DNA of 64,000 nt from Ooceraea biroi. Lineage: Eukaryota; Arthropoda; Insecta; Hymenoptera; Formicidae. The position numbers and the translations under genes were made by a program. The notes beneath the pieces were generated by a model. The model did no database searches, was not told the DNA's origin, and saw only the letters and a program-made list of their open reading frames with translations. Shown one piece after another: positions 1 to 13,134 of the stretch. The number at the start of each line of letters is the position of its first letter. Position 1 is the first letter of the stretch. The stretch is from positions 4,712,001-4,776,000 of the forward strand of contig NC_039517.1 of assembly GCF_003672135.1 (NCBI RefSeq), written 5' to 3'.

Positions 1-1708
1 ACGTTAAAGCATCCAACTTACAAAAAAGAGTAATGCGAAAAATATTTTGTTTCTTGCCTTTATTCCTTTAATCTAGATTGACGGATTTATAATTATGTCT
101 CACGATATTTATAATCGCCGAGTATTGTGATAAAATATATGTACAATTATAATTTTAATAAAACGTAATATTGTAAATTTCCAATATTAACATAACAACA
201 ATATAATATCTGTATAACCTCTTAAATTTTCTAATTTTGTACGAATCAAGATCATTACTATCACAAGCCGTTATAAATCAATTGATAAGTATCAATAAAT
301 ATTAATTTATTTATGACTGTAATAATATGGTTCAGATTAATTATGCTTTATTTAATCACCTTTCCATTTCTTGCTAAAGCTAGAAAAAGACTAAAAACTT
401 GGAAAGAGAAAAAGAGGCAGAAAATCGCTCGATTGTCCTGTGAAGGAATTCTTCCTTTGTTTGATCAATTCTCGTGTCACGTATTATAACGTACCGTCCA
501 TTAAGCCCGACGCGTGTGAACGTGTAGTTGGCAGCGAGGCGCTAGAGTTAACATACGTATGAAAAGACGGCTTTACCCTCGGACTTTCTAAACTACCCTC
601 CCGTGCCCCGATAATAGCCGTTTACGATGCGAAACGATAATAAAGAAGTCGGCAGCACCTGTGACGCATTCCCGCGTGCATCGTTCGAACACCTGTAACC
701 CCGCGTGTCGACCGTGCGCCTCAATTTCCCACACGCTGCTGCGCACACTCAATAATGGATCGCTCCGCTGAATTCCGTAGAAAGGGGCGCCAAACGCGGA
801 ACCCAACTTGGACGTTAATTGTGACGGCCGCGCCAATTAACATACCGGTCGCCATTGTCATTGAAACAAGTTCGGCTAGGTGAAACGAAAAACACCCACG
901 TTCCCGCATGTAGGAATAAAATCATCGAATAAAGTGTGTATGTATGTACAATACACACAATTCGTTCAACATACAATTTCGTTGGGGAACGTCGAATCCC
1001 TGAAACCCCTCTATTCGCTCCTCTCCAAACATTGTAAATGAGTTTTCCTATGACATCAGAGATGAAGTCAGGAAACTTGGGAGAAAACATTCAGATCGAC
1101 AAATGAATGTGAAAGAATCTACGTAAATGTAAAAACTGTAGATAAAATAAAGTCTCATATTGAATAAAAGCTCCAGTCTTCTACAGACTATGGTCGAAAA
1201 ATAATTGGCGTTTGTTCCTATACATAGACGGAACAAAGGCAGGCCAGAATTCAACGAAGCGTGATGGCAGACTGAGCCCAGTAGCATATGCCAAAATGTG
1301 TGTCTTGTTCTTCTTCTCTTTCTCTCTCTATCTATATCTGTCTCTCTGTCTGTAGAACGTTGGCCATGTCCAGCGCCTGAAGACAATTGCCTTCTCATGT
1401 TCGGTCGAAAGTGCGTTCCCTCAAGCTCTATACGCGTAGATAACACCCAGGCTAATGTTAATGGCGGAACAGGTGCCCGCCGAGGCGTGACACGGTGTGA
1501 CGTCATTGGTCCCCTCGTGCCGCAACGCGAACACCGCTCGTTATTCGCCATTGCGTCGCGATCATTGAACATTGCGTGGAATATGAAGAAAACTAAGTAT
1601 ACCAACTTTGCGGTCAATTAATGGCTGATTAATTAGTCGATAACTCTCGCGTTAATGACAGTGAATCGCTACAACCGCAGAAACTGCGTTTGATATCTAA
1701 TTGAACCA
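1..1708. other. Non-coding; probable intron of the minus-strand ETS-like gene
   Basis: No supportable exon is seen. The first 500 bases are AT-rich. A more GC-rich patch lies at about 530-880, and a pyrimidine-rich CT tract lies near 1,305-1,350. Short open frames here have no recognisable protein features. Assignment as intron is inferred from the two minus-strand exons further right, whose continuation must lie to the left. Confidence 0.5.
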
Positions 1709-1911
1709 GTCAAAAAGTTCGGTTCGATTTTTGCAACAAATTTTATTTTATTGCATTTAATCAAAACAAATTATTCATCAACCAAGCAACTACCAATAAT
1801 CATACCTATGATCATTGACAACGATGGTGATTATTTGGTTGATGAATAATTTGTTTCTCCTGAATGCAATAAAGTAAAATTTGATGCAAAAATCGAATCA
1901 AACATTTTGAC
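1709..1911. repeat. Fold-back MITE-like element, about 203 bp
   Basis: The left arm starts with GTCAAAAAG at 1709 and the right arm ends with the matching CATTTTGAC at 1911. The two arms pair over roughly 80 bases with a limited number of mismatches, through shared stretches such as TCGATTTTTGCA and AAATTATTCATCAACCAA, leaving a short centre that can itself pair further. No clear target-site duplication was found, so it may be an old element or a local inverted duplication rather than a recent insertion. Confidence 0.65.
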
Positions 1912-4900
1912 GCGATCGTTGGCAAATATAAAAAATATTCAAAATATCGAGCGCAAAGGACCTTAAGAAAGCTACAATTTTTCAAATAAAATTCGTCAGA
2001 TGGCAGCATAAGTCAGGCTCACCCAGTGAATTGCTGATAAATAAACTGTCACTTATCGGAGAGAGATAAAATCCTCTGATACAATACGCGGCAAAATGCC
2101 GCATCCTCTACCACCCAGCTGCAATGAACCTCGCGGAGAGGCAACGAAGAGAAACGAGAGGAGAGGAGAGTCATCGAGGATTGGACAAACGAGACTCCTC
2201 CCGCGTTATCTGCGTCCAACCTGCACCCACGCGTCGATTCACCAACCGCCAGAGTTGCCGAAGAGCGAGCGAGAGGAAAATCGCGGTCGCGGCAAGAGGG
2301 AGGAAGCGAGACGAGAAGTTTTCCGCCATCACCATCGCACATCATCCGTCTGCACTGATGTAGTTGCGGATCGAGGAGCCGAGCAAAACGGCAGCAGCCA
2401 TGACCTCGTCCCGGCCCGACCCGTCTGACGGAGCAAATTGCGCAAACTGACGTCGTTAGTAGGGCAGACGACGGCGACGAACACGACGACGAGGTGCAAT
2501 CACATGTTGCACTAAGTCCACCGTGTATCTTTTTCCAATACGTGTATTATACATTATAATTGCAGCATCAAGATGTTGCTCGCGATTGCAAAGATCTCCA
2601 TTCCTTTTCTATTATATTGTAGAAGTATTTGAGATCATCTGCCCAGACCTTTGTCGTACGCAACGCTTGGAATGTCTATCTTGCCTTCAGCAAAAAGTAG
2701 CCACATCGGGATAAGATATTCGCTTTAATCACAAAAAGACCTTTCTGTGAGCGAGCTTGATAAAGTACGAACTTTAAAAGCTCGAATCGGTGACACGATC
2801 GAATCGGTACCGTTACATATGCCCACTGGCGATCGGCCGTACAATCGGATAGCACCTCTTGTTGTTCCTATCCGCTGCTTGACCAGTTCCCGAGTAACTT
2901 CGAACCTGTTTCATGAGCGCCTCTACCCGTAAGCGCTCGGTATCTAGACACGAGCTGTCTTTCGTAGCTTCGTGCGCGAAAATCCTTCTACGTGCGTATT
3001 CCCTTGCAATCACGCGATTTCGCAATATCGGATTAGACGCATCTCCACTAAACTCTTTATCCTTTGTGTATTGTCTTTTCCTTCCTTCTTCGTTTCTTTC
3101 TCGCATTTCGTCTATATTTTACATCTATCTATTTTTTTCAGTCTTTTAAAACAAGATCGCGATAGAAAACTTATACAGACGGGAAAACGTTTCTATCGGA
3201 TAAACCGATTAGTGTTTCCTATTGTTAATCTTGTTTTCCGATTAAGTGATGGATATGTCCGATCATTACCTTCATCGGATATGTCCGATTATTTTCTTTG
3301 TCGAATATACATTATACAATTTAATCCGATATATCCGTTTGTTACTATGTAATTGGATTATCCGATTAGATAGGCCATGCTATTTTTCTCAGTGTAATTT
3401 TATTTTATTCTATATCACTATCCAGCCGACTATTCGCTTTAAAACTTAAGTTTGCTTTTTATTTAAATCCGTTTCACGCAGATTTCTATGACATGAATTC
3501 TATATAAACTTTTTGATCTTTTGTTGCGATTAATTCACGATGTGATTGAAACAAGGTCTCTCACGTATGACCTCGAGGAACAGCAGTTGACTGGCTTATT
3601 CCGTGAGGCATCTTCTTTTGCTCCACCCTAATTACCTACTAAAGGAAACGAAAATAATCGCTTAAAGCGGAGTGACGAATCGTTGATGAGAGCCGAAGTC
3701 CTGAAAGTACTTAGCTCGCCAATCCTCGACTTTTAATTAGCTTTTCGCGAAATCGAGTCGCAACCAAACGCAGAAGGGCAGACACGCGAGTGCGCCGCGT
3801 ACACGCATCTGCTTTGCCCAGCACGCATGGCGTCCACATCGTAAACGGAACGGCTACTCCAACGTTTATTTCGTGTTTAATTAACCGGCCATTATCTTCC
3901 ACTCGCGTTCTCGTTAACGATAAGACTCGGCGAAATTAAATCTAGAAAAAGAGGGACTTGTTGCGCGCGTAACGGTTTAGATTCACGCGATAAGAACTGT
4001 TATTCCTCTTCTCAGAAAAGAAACGCAGAAAAACAAAATATACACCTAATAATAATATTCATGAAGTACTGAATACGATTTAACAGACTTTCAAACAACA
4101 TTGATTATTCTTACTATAAATACCCGTAAAATGATCTTTATTAAATTCTTAAGCCGAGTCACGTTGATATTTTTCGCATTATCCGTTAAAAAATGGGAGA
4201 GATAAAAAATGGCAGCCGTTGTATTTTTGACGCAATACATCTATCTATTTTGACGTATCGTGTACCACATATATGCGTATAGACACACGCATACATGCTA
4301 TTAAATCTTAATACCGTATCCCCGCGATTCCGAGAGCGCAGGTTGCATTCTTCTTGCCAAGGGTATATGATTACCAAATGCTGAGTCATATCGCCGCACG
4401 CGTGTGCCGGTCTCGAAAAGAAAAAGAAAAGAAAAAAATAAATCAACATTCCCGGAGAGCTGGAGTGTGTGCCTGCCCAGCCTTTTCCCACCTCGCAACT
4501 CCTCACTTTTGCAATTGTCGCAACACCTTGGCGCAATTGACGTAGTACTTCTGCGCAATCGCCACGTTTTATTTATAACTACGTGAATTAATGCATTCAC
4601 ACACGGCTAGCGCGAAGCGGCGCGAGACTGGGAGAGCGCACAGAATCGTGCGCGTTTTCCGAGATCCGCGCATGATGTAACGTTACACGTGGCAAGCGCC
4701 CAAAATAGCCCCACGATCTACATTCAAATTTTGACAATAGTAAACGCGTATTGCGCAGCATGCGACGCGTGCTTTTGCCGAGCGGCGTTCGATCGGCGAT
4801 CGGAGAGAGATGTTTCGTGCAGCGAAGAAATTCTCATTGCTCGCCGTTGCTACAGCTATGCGGGGCAACAGCATCGGTCGGTGGATACCGCAGGAACGAG

Positions 4901-7900
4901 AAGAAGCGGAGAAAGAGAGAAACATAGGAAGAGATTGCGAGCAGGTGGAGCCGGAGGAGGAAGGGAGGAAACGGGAGAATGTAGGAGCGAACTCGAGCTC
5001 GCCGACTTATAAATAAATCTCGATCGCGTGGCTCTCCTCCCCACCTTGCTCGCGCGCAGCATCCCGGCTCTCCCCTGCCCCCCCCAATCCCCTCTTCCAA
5101 CGCACTCTCTCTCTTTCCCCGTCCCTCGCTCTCTCCGCCGCCATCTCGCTCGGTTTTACCATAAACTCGCGTGTTACCAGTGCACGTGTAGCGCATGCAA
5201 ACGTATCGCTTCGATAACGTTTTCCTGTCTCATTAATGACCGTGTAATTAACGAATATACACGTACAATGTGTATGCGTCCGACGTTATCTTTACCGTTT
5301 CCTCCTCCGATTTCTAAGCTGCAGATGTAATGGAGTTGAAGAATTCCTGCATCCGCGGCTGAACTCGATAACCGCGAATCTTCATCGTTGCCGCGATTAT
5401 TATCGTAAATGTTTCTATCGATAAACGGCGTGTTCCGCGATTAACTACCTGCCCACGTTACATTCTCCGGATAATTTCGTTGGCCTACGGAATTACTCAT
5501 TTTTGCAGCCGTGAGGTTTTGAGAACTATCGAGACGCGACTCGAGATGCACATAATATTATATCCGACACGGACTCCATTATAAACAACAGCAGTAGACA
5601 CCGCGAACTCTTAGAAATATAACGCTATATTTTCCATTCCAAGGAAACGAGAGAAAAAGAGGGAGAGCCGCGAACTTATTAATTCAGTCCGCGGAAGCTG
5701 GATGCTGGGTAAAAGAAGTCGGCACCGGCGTCCCACAAAGTACATCGCGTACCTGCAGGATGAATAAATCGGAAGCCGTAAGATCTTCATAACCGATAAT
5801 GAATCCTAAAATGACGCGGACGCGATATTCGATGTTGAGATGTTTGAACGCTCGTCGTGCGGTAAGCACAATCATTTGCATCGGCAATTACCGCGAACGG
5901 ATCGCCGCGAGAACTCGTTTGCCACCGCTTGCGTCCTTTTTCCCTCGGCGAGGTGTACGGACGGCGTCTTTTCTAGGAGCGTCTTCGTCTACCTCGCGCT
6001 ACGCACACGATGACCTTACGATCGTCTTACTCCGCGGCAGAAACCTGTTCAGCTTCTCCTGCGCGCGCCTGCCACCCCTTCCCACCCTTCGTCCACCCGA
6101 AGCGACGCGCTTCGCGGCGGAATCAATTATATATTTCGCTATTTTATTTGTTTAACCATCCTGCATTAATCAACGCGCCCGAGCTCGCGGACTGCCATAA
6201 TATCCGCTCGAAAACCGGAGCGCCCATAAGCAGCCCTTTCCGCGAGGATCTTACCACTAGATATGGTGGTAACGGCGCGAATTGCTGACAAAACTCGCTT
6301 CAAATTGCAAATTCTCAGTATTATTATTGGCACGATCCGAGTTGAGGCCATGTGCACGCAAATTCAGCTCAATCTGCGCCAGAACCGCCAGTCGCACCGC
6401 GCGAAAAACATTCACGGTTTTGCAATTTATTATCTCGTAATTTATTCTCGCTGATTTGCACAAATGTCCGTCTCGCATTGGGCTGCTCGCTCTGGGAACA
6501 CATTCCGAATTATAAATTCATATTTTGTCGATTACCATAATGATATATCTACACTTTATTACGTCTGTAACGGTGATTCGAAGCGCTATTCGGGCTGCCT
6601 GTAACATCATATTTCACATGTTCCACTGTGAGCACCAATCAGGTACACCAATGCAAAAGTGTGACGTCAGAGAGGATTGTAATTTGATGTTATTATTGCG
6701 CAACATGCATCCCGAGCGAAAATTCCCCGCGCCAGATAAAAGACACTCTCGCGGCGCACGAAGACGAAGAAAGAGGAAAGCAGAAAGAGCAGCGAGGATG
6801 AAGCAGCGGAGGAAGATGGGGAAAAAAACAAAGTAGGAACTGGTCTACGGATGGCGGTAAGGCCGACTGCCGTGGTACTAGCCGTCCGACGAGCGAGCAA
6901 ATGGTGAAAGAAACATAGCTTTCATCGCGGAAGAACCATAAGTGCCAGATATCCCTTGAACACCAGCTGTCATGGTGGAATTAACGAGCGCAAGGATGTG
7001 GCGTCCGATAAAAAGATTAAAGATTAAAGATGTGGACGCGTCATCTCGTAATTGTTTCAATTTATTCGTAGTACTTAATACTGCGCAGTAGATCGCAGGC
7101 GATAAAAGTCGTGTGAAAATCGATCGGTGTCGTTGACACACCAATTTGCTTTCGCTTTTATCTGAAATCGTGGCAGCAAGGTATTTCAGAATGAAATTTC
7201 TTCAGTTTGCATTGTTCCCTCTCTCTCTCTCTGAATTTTTAATATTACGTGAACTTTTAATATTACGTGATAATAAATAAATGCAACTTTAATTTCGTAT
7301 CTATGGTTATCTATATATTATCTATGTTATCTAGATTACCTATCAACCTTATTTTTAATTTTGACAAACTAAAATGCTTCTAAAAGTGTAAATAAGTATT
7401 AAAGTACTGAAAGAGAGATTTCATTTAAATTACGGATTTAGTAAAGATTATCTGTCGACAGGCAAAGGAAGATTTTCCATTTATCTTGATACAGGAAATA
7501 AAATTAACGTTTCCCCCTTCAGATGTTTTTTTTTCATTACTGCAATCTACCGTGGATAATCTTAGTATCGACCGTAAAACGCGGGATTGAAAAAATTCTC
7601 GAATGAAGAGCTACAAGCCGTAAAACGTTAAAACGATTCAGACGGTAGGAAAGAGAAATATCGAGAATGGAACGAGAAAGGAGACGAAGATAGCTGCTAG
7701 TTCATGCATGCGAGCGTAAGAGGTGGTTAACTGGTGCGTGCCGGTCGTGTGGCGAGCAAGTCGTGTGGAAGAAGGCGGCTGGGAAGGGATGGAGGAAAAA
7801 GGGTGCAAAGTGGGGACGAAGAGACGAGAAAACGAACGGATGGTAGTCGAGCGCTGTCAACTGGTTCACTCGGCCACTCCTACGCATCAGCTGCTGGGAC

Positions 7901-9691
7901 GATCACCGCGGAAACCGCATCTGTTGCATAAGATACCCTGCACATCCGTCTGAACCCTTTAATAAAGTCTTTAACACCATGCGAGGTGCGAACCAATCAC
8001 TATTTTTGTTCGAATGTCTTTGGACATCGTGCTGATCGATATTCTTAAAAAGTTTACATATTGAAATGCGTGTAAACAATATATCTAAATATGTTTAATA
8101 GCATATGTAGTATCATTTTTATGATAACAACGCTAGTAAATCTTAATAGAGCGTAATGACGACAGTTATGCTGGCTGTAAATAATACTACGACGAGTATA
8201 ATACATTTGACTGTCAACAGATGTTCCAAAAGTATTAGCAGAGTACGATATTTACAGAAATAATATTTGCACAAGGAAAGAATGCAAACATGGCAATAAT
8301 AACTAAACCTAAAACATTGTGGAGACTCTTAACATTTTGTTCCATTTAATTTGAAAAGTTACCCACCTTGTCTTTATTTATATTCGTTTATCTACGATTC
8401 GTACATCCGTATTTCTCGACACTCTAAAAGTTGTTCTCACATTTTATGCACCTCCGTCTTTATGTTCTATATAATACCGTAATATCACAACTGTAACTGT
8501 CATTTCCAAGTATAGATTTTCCAAAGCACACAAGTACGTTATATAAAAAACACGTAATAGTACTTCGATAATGAATTGCACAATTTAATGAACGTGTGAC
8601 GAACATGTAATTCAGGTAGCTCTAAATAAGAGTTCGTCGGTTTACATAAATTCCTGTAGTACAAGACACGTCTCACACCAATGCATGGATCAGCGATTCA
8701 ACGGAAACTAGTGGCTAAATTCTTGGTCATGTTACAATTGTGAAAAATAGCGCGCGATACGCCGTTCCAGTCGGATGCGGTAACAAAACCGAGATTAAGA
8801 GATCGAGAGGGGACGATGGCTTTGCCAATCTGAGTTGTAACCCTAATCGGAACTCCTCGTCTGCTTTGAAGTGAACACGAATGAAGGAAACAATTGTAAG
8901 GAAACTTACAAAACGACTATAAAAAAAGAAGTTTCTTCCTAATTCACTTTCCAAAAACTATTTCAATCGTAAAGCTGTCTAGTTTATTATACATTAGAAA
9001 TAGAAGAGAGAAAGAGAAAAGAACAGAAACATCAAAACTTAAAATTAAATGTTTAATTTTTCCACTGTCAGAGTAGCGAATTCCCTAAAAGTTCTCTTTA
9101 AGCATTTCGAGACAATTAAAATCTCAAACAGAAATAGTGCACAAGTGTCAAAAGAACAGAAACAAATGACTCGAAGCAAATCATCGGGAAATGCACTTCT
9201 CGAACTTTGTTAGAATGCTTCTCCGTTAAATTGCGCCGTGAACTTTCGACGTTCAGCTGTAACAGAAGGAGGCATGCTGCTCTCCGCCTCTGCTAGCTCG
9301 TATATATTAATTTATGTAAATCGAATATCGGCTCGTTATCGATTTATGGGATCGACGCAAACATGTCAGCGAGTATATCGGCTCGTCTTATCGGCGCTTC
9401 TTTCCCCGAGCTGGTGTATCAAGTCGAGTGCCCACGCGCTGCACGCTCTTATCGGGAACTCGACGCACGCTGCGGCTACGCGAGTCGATCAGAGCGAAAA
9501 AGAGCTACATTGAGCGAACCGGTTGCGAAAAAAGCCACCGCAACATACTGCAACGAGTTTAGACTTAGTTGCTAAAAGTGGATGATTTATTCAGCAAATG
9601 GCGCGAATTACTTGCATCGTATAAAATCCCATCATGAAATATGAGATGATCGCGAAAGCGAGACGTACTCGAAAGATCGATATCGTATTGG

Positions 9692-9701
9692 CCGCGCGCG
9701 C

Positions 9702-9733
<32 letters not shown>
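9692..9733. repeat. GC/GT alternating purine-pyrimidine microsatellite
   Basis: A short CG repeat runs through TATATG into about fourteen GT units. Such alternating tracts are length-variable and can adopt Z-DNA. Confidence 0.9.
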
Positions 9734-10896
9734 TCTCTAGGTAGAGAATAATTGACAAAGAATGCTATACATCGTATAATTATATATGCGCATATAAATA
9801 TTGATATCTCGCAAATTTGAATGTTGCGGAGTTAAATCCTTATTAAAGTGAAATCTTGTTAAGATAAGCGATGTAACGACCTGCGTGACGTAAATGCACA
9901 AACGCGCGTGTGTCCTCAAAGACAGACAGAAATTACGACGTAATTGCAACAGAAAAAGGCAGGATCGGCAGGAGGAAATTGTTATTGCGAAATGTGGAAC
10001 AAATGCCGGGAAAAAATTAATTCCGCCACGTAAGCAGTTATAATCGATAGATCAAAAGCGCCGGAGACAGAACGGGTTTAAGAAAGGAAAATCTCGTTTG
10101 CGACCAAACACATATTAGTCACTCAATTGTATTGGAATTTATTGCCTCCTGGGGAGTGTGAATCACGCTGCCAATGGCCTGCGAACACATGTAACGCACG
10201 ATGCAGATACGTGTGCATGTGTATGTGAACGTTTATAATAAAAGGTATCGATCGTATGTCGTTAATGCGGAATGAGCGAAACAGTCTTAGCCAACTAACA
10301 TTATAAATGAAGAATAAAGATTCTTTTACTTCTCAGTTGTCTTAATTAATGCAACATGTTTGTACGTAATATCAGTAATGAAACTCGAGAGAAATGCAAA
10401 ATATGCAATTATTACATCTGCGATTGGCGCGTGCGATAACGAAAGCTCCTGGCTCCGAGTCGCACGATACGCAAGGAGCTTCTTTCTTCCGGATGTTCCC
10501 TTCTCACGCATTCGCATCATCGAACAATTTCATCTCAAGGTTTCCAAGGGGGATTTCCGATCGTTGCGCGTTGACCGACGTACGTCACGCGGGAAGTGCG
10601 CGTTTCGTTGCATCCGCCGTTGATAAACGCCGCTGATTCTGAGGGATGCGGGGAACGGGAACGACTGTACACGAGTGGTATTCCGTGACGACGGCCACGC
10701 GAGAAAGGGCGAGTTACACACGCGTATATCGCCACGAGTGGCCTCAGCTAGCGCGCCGGGCTGGTTTTTCCCTCTACATCGTCGGTGAGGATGAATGAAC
10801 CCAGTAATTTGTTAGAAGCGGGGATCGGCCTGCAACGCGCGCCTGCCGCTACGCTCCAGCCCCATTATCTTCGTAATCTCGAGCGAGAGAGCGAGC

Positions 10897-10906
<10 letters not shown>

Positions 10907-10928
<22 letters not shown>

Positions 10929-10929
10929 G
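10907..10929. repeat. GA microsatellite
   Basis: About eleven GA units within a longer purine-rich stretch in a CpG-rich island. GAGA motifs of this kind are typical binding sites of GAGA-type factors in insects, but no function is shown. Confidence 0.85.
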
Positions 10930-12772
10930 CAGAAGCCGCGGCTCCTGCTCGAGAGAGCATCGCTCCTGCAAGGAGCACGGCCGCGAAGGATACGTCTATG
11001 AGACGCGGATACGCGCCGCGTAATACCGGGAAGACCGCCTCGGCACACCTCGTCGTCGGAAGTGCACTTCGCCCAAGATGCTTCTGCCTGCTCTCGTTCG
11101 CCACCGCCGTGCGAAATTGGAAGACGCGCTATAAGGCTGCACGCCGCAATTAATCCCCAATTTAATGCCCCGCCTTGTTTGGAATTTACCGCGGCAGCGC
11201 GAGCCGCGGTGCTCGAATTAGCAATTTAACCGATTTATAGCCTCTCCTCCTCTTTTCCTACCCCCCCCCCCTTCCTTCCGCCGAACAATTCTGCGTTCGG
11301 TGCTCGTCATTCCGCATTACGTGCACGCGGACAGTGAGAAATGTACGCAGTCAGAGAGCTTCCGCGCACGTTTCTGGCAACGAGTACCAATATGGGAGAG
11401 AATTTATATTCTGAAACACGCGAGTTCAATAACCGCTTTTATATGCGAATGTTAATAAAAACTTAATTACTCCGCTCGTTCCGCATTGACGCCATCAGCT
11501 ACGATTGCAACGTGCTATCAGTGCAACAGTCATGTACGATGATAAAACTGCGTGATAGGTTACTTAACTCCTGTAAAAATTTGAATAATTTATAAAAACA
11601 CTTTTACGTTACTTAAGAAATGAACAACCGCGTAATAGCATTTATATATAAAAAGAGGAAATATTAAACGCGCGTGATAGCTTGTTACGTATCCTAATAC
11701 ATCCACCTTTTAATGACTAAATATGCATATTTCCACAATAAATAATAAAACGTATTAATGTATTATATATTATTATATTTACAAATTAATGCGAAAATGT
11801 TTAATAAAAAGGAACATCTAATGTCATTTTCAATATTTTGTGATATTTTCTGATAATCAAAGTAATATAGACAAGTAAAACCTAGAATTGTCGGTGCGTA
11901 CACTTCAACCACTTAATTTTAAGTAATGAAATATTTTCAATTAATATAATTGTGATTGAACATAATAGGAGCTTTGAGTAGGGGAACAATTGTTTAATAT
12001 TTTCTTATATTTTATAATTCTTATAACTTTTTATATTTCTTATTAATTTTCGTACAACTTCGTGTTACGCACTTCGTTCTCCAAACTATTCTCAGCGCGA
12101 GTTCTGAAAATCAATGTCTCATCAGAATACATAATAATCATTTGCGAATCGTATCGCCGTTACGGTATCAGAGACGCGAGGAGTGCGCGACGTAAATAAA
12201 TTTTTATGGACTCGCTCGTGCGTCGATTTTTACGGTGCGTCTCTTTTGCATACGCCGCGATCTCTCATCTCGTCGGAGTAGAGACCGCTTTCGTTCGACT
12301 TAACTCTTTCCTTCTTTTTCCTCCCTACTCCCTCCTTCGCTGAAACTAAACTACGTCGATTCCGCCGTATAATTTGCGGGTATAGAAAATGCGCGGAGAG
12401 CGCATCTCTTAGATCACGCAGGCTGGATTTAAGAGGTAGGGCAGGCTCGTAACGTATAAAGGGCGCAAGATAATCAATTACCCCGGCTACCGTCTTCCCA
12501 AGAGCAATAACATCGGCCGGCTGTTGCCCGTTTCAGGTCGTGTACCTGTTGCAACCGCGCGCGTACGTTTAATAGCATCCCTAATCGGTTACGCCCGGTC
12601 GTAAGGGCCTCCTCCCTCTTTAGACTTCTCCGAGGAACGAGATAGATTCGAACGGTTTCCAATGTAAATTTCCCGCTTTGACTCTTTCTAATGATATCCG
12701 CGTTTTTTGTCCTTTAATGGAATTCATGATACGCACGCTGCTCCGCGCAGATCCTTCAAGAAATTCTACTGA

Positions 12773-13134
12773 CAAGGAAAGGTTTTTAGGTGTTACACTC
12801 GGATTTCAAAAATGTTTTGCATGCAGGTAGGGAGGTCCCCAAATAGAAGAAAAATTATAAAAGTAGCGGCCCAAATGCATATTTGCGCGCTACGTGCGCA
12901 ATTTTCGATGTTAGGTTAATTACTCAAAAATGCTATTTCCAATCGAATTCTTTACATTTTTTATTTCACCTAATGCACAACGCTTTAAAAAGAAATCAAA
13001 ACCAAAATTAAAACTGAAAGAATTAAAAACCTCCCTTGACCAGATCTTTTATTTTTTTTTCTATTTGGGGACCTCCCTACCTGCATGCAAAAAATTTTTG
13101 AAATCCGAGTGTAACACCTAAAAACCTTCCCTTG
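12773..13134. mobile_element. Non-autonomous DNA transposon (MITE), 362 bp, with long terminal inverted repeats
   Basis: The ends CAAGGAAAGG (left) and CCTTCCCTTG (right) begin inverted repeats that match over about 76 bases with roughly two mismatches and then decay. The core between the arms is AT-rich and has no transposase frame. TGA stands immediately outside both ends (12770-12772 and 13135-13137) and may be a 3-bp target-site duplication. I cannot assign the superfamily from the ends alone. The high similarity between the arms suggests relatively recent activity or arm correction. Confidence 0.85.

Larger units (their letters stand above)
1912..12772. other. Long non-coding tract with GC-rich islands and simple repeats
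   Basis: I see no exon I can support. CpG-rich islands occur at about 2,060-2,500, 4,600-5,170, 5,900-6,260, 7,700-7,930, 10,440-11,220 and 12,100-12,660, separated by AT-rich DNA. Simple repeats include a GT tract at about 9,692-9,733, a GA tract at about 10,907-10,929 and a C11 run near 11,261. Open frames inside the islands are arginine- and serine-rich shadows without domain features or consistent splice sites. The islands could be enhancers, alternative promoters or compositional noise. Confidence 0.45.

Noticed and set aside
7211..7275. Short direct repeat TTTTAATATTACGTGA, two copies
   Set aside because: Only two short copies in AT-rich DNA; consistent with a local slippage duplication.
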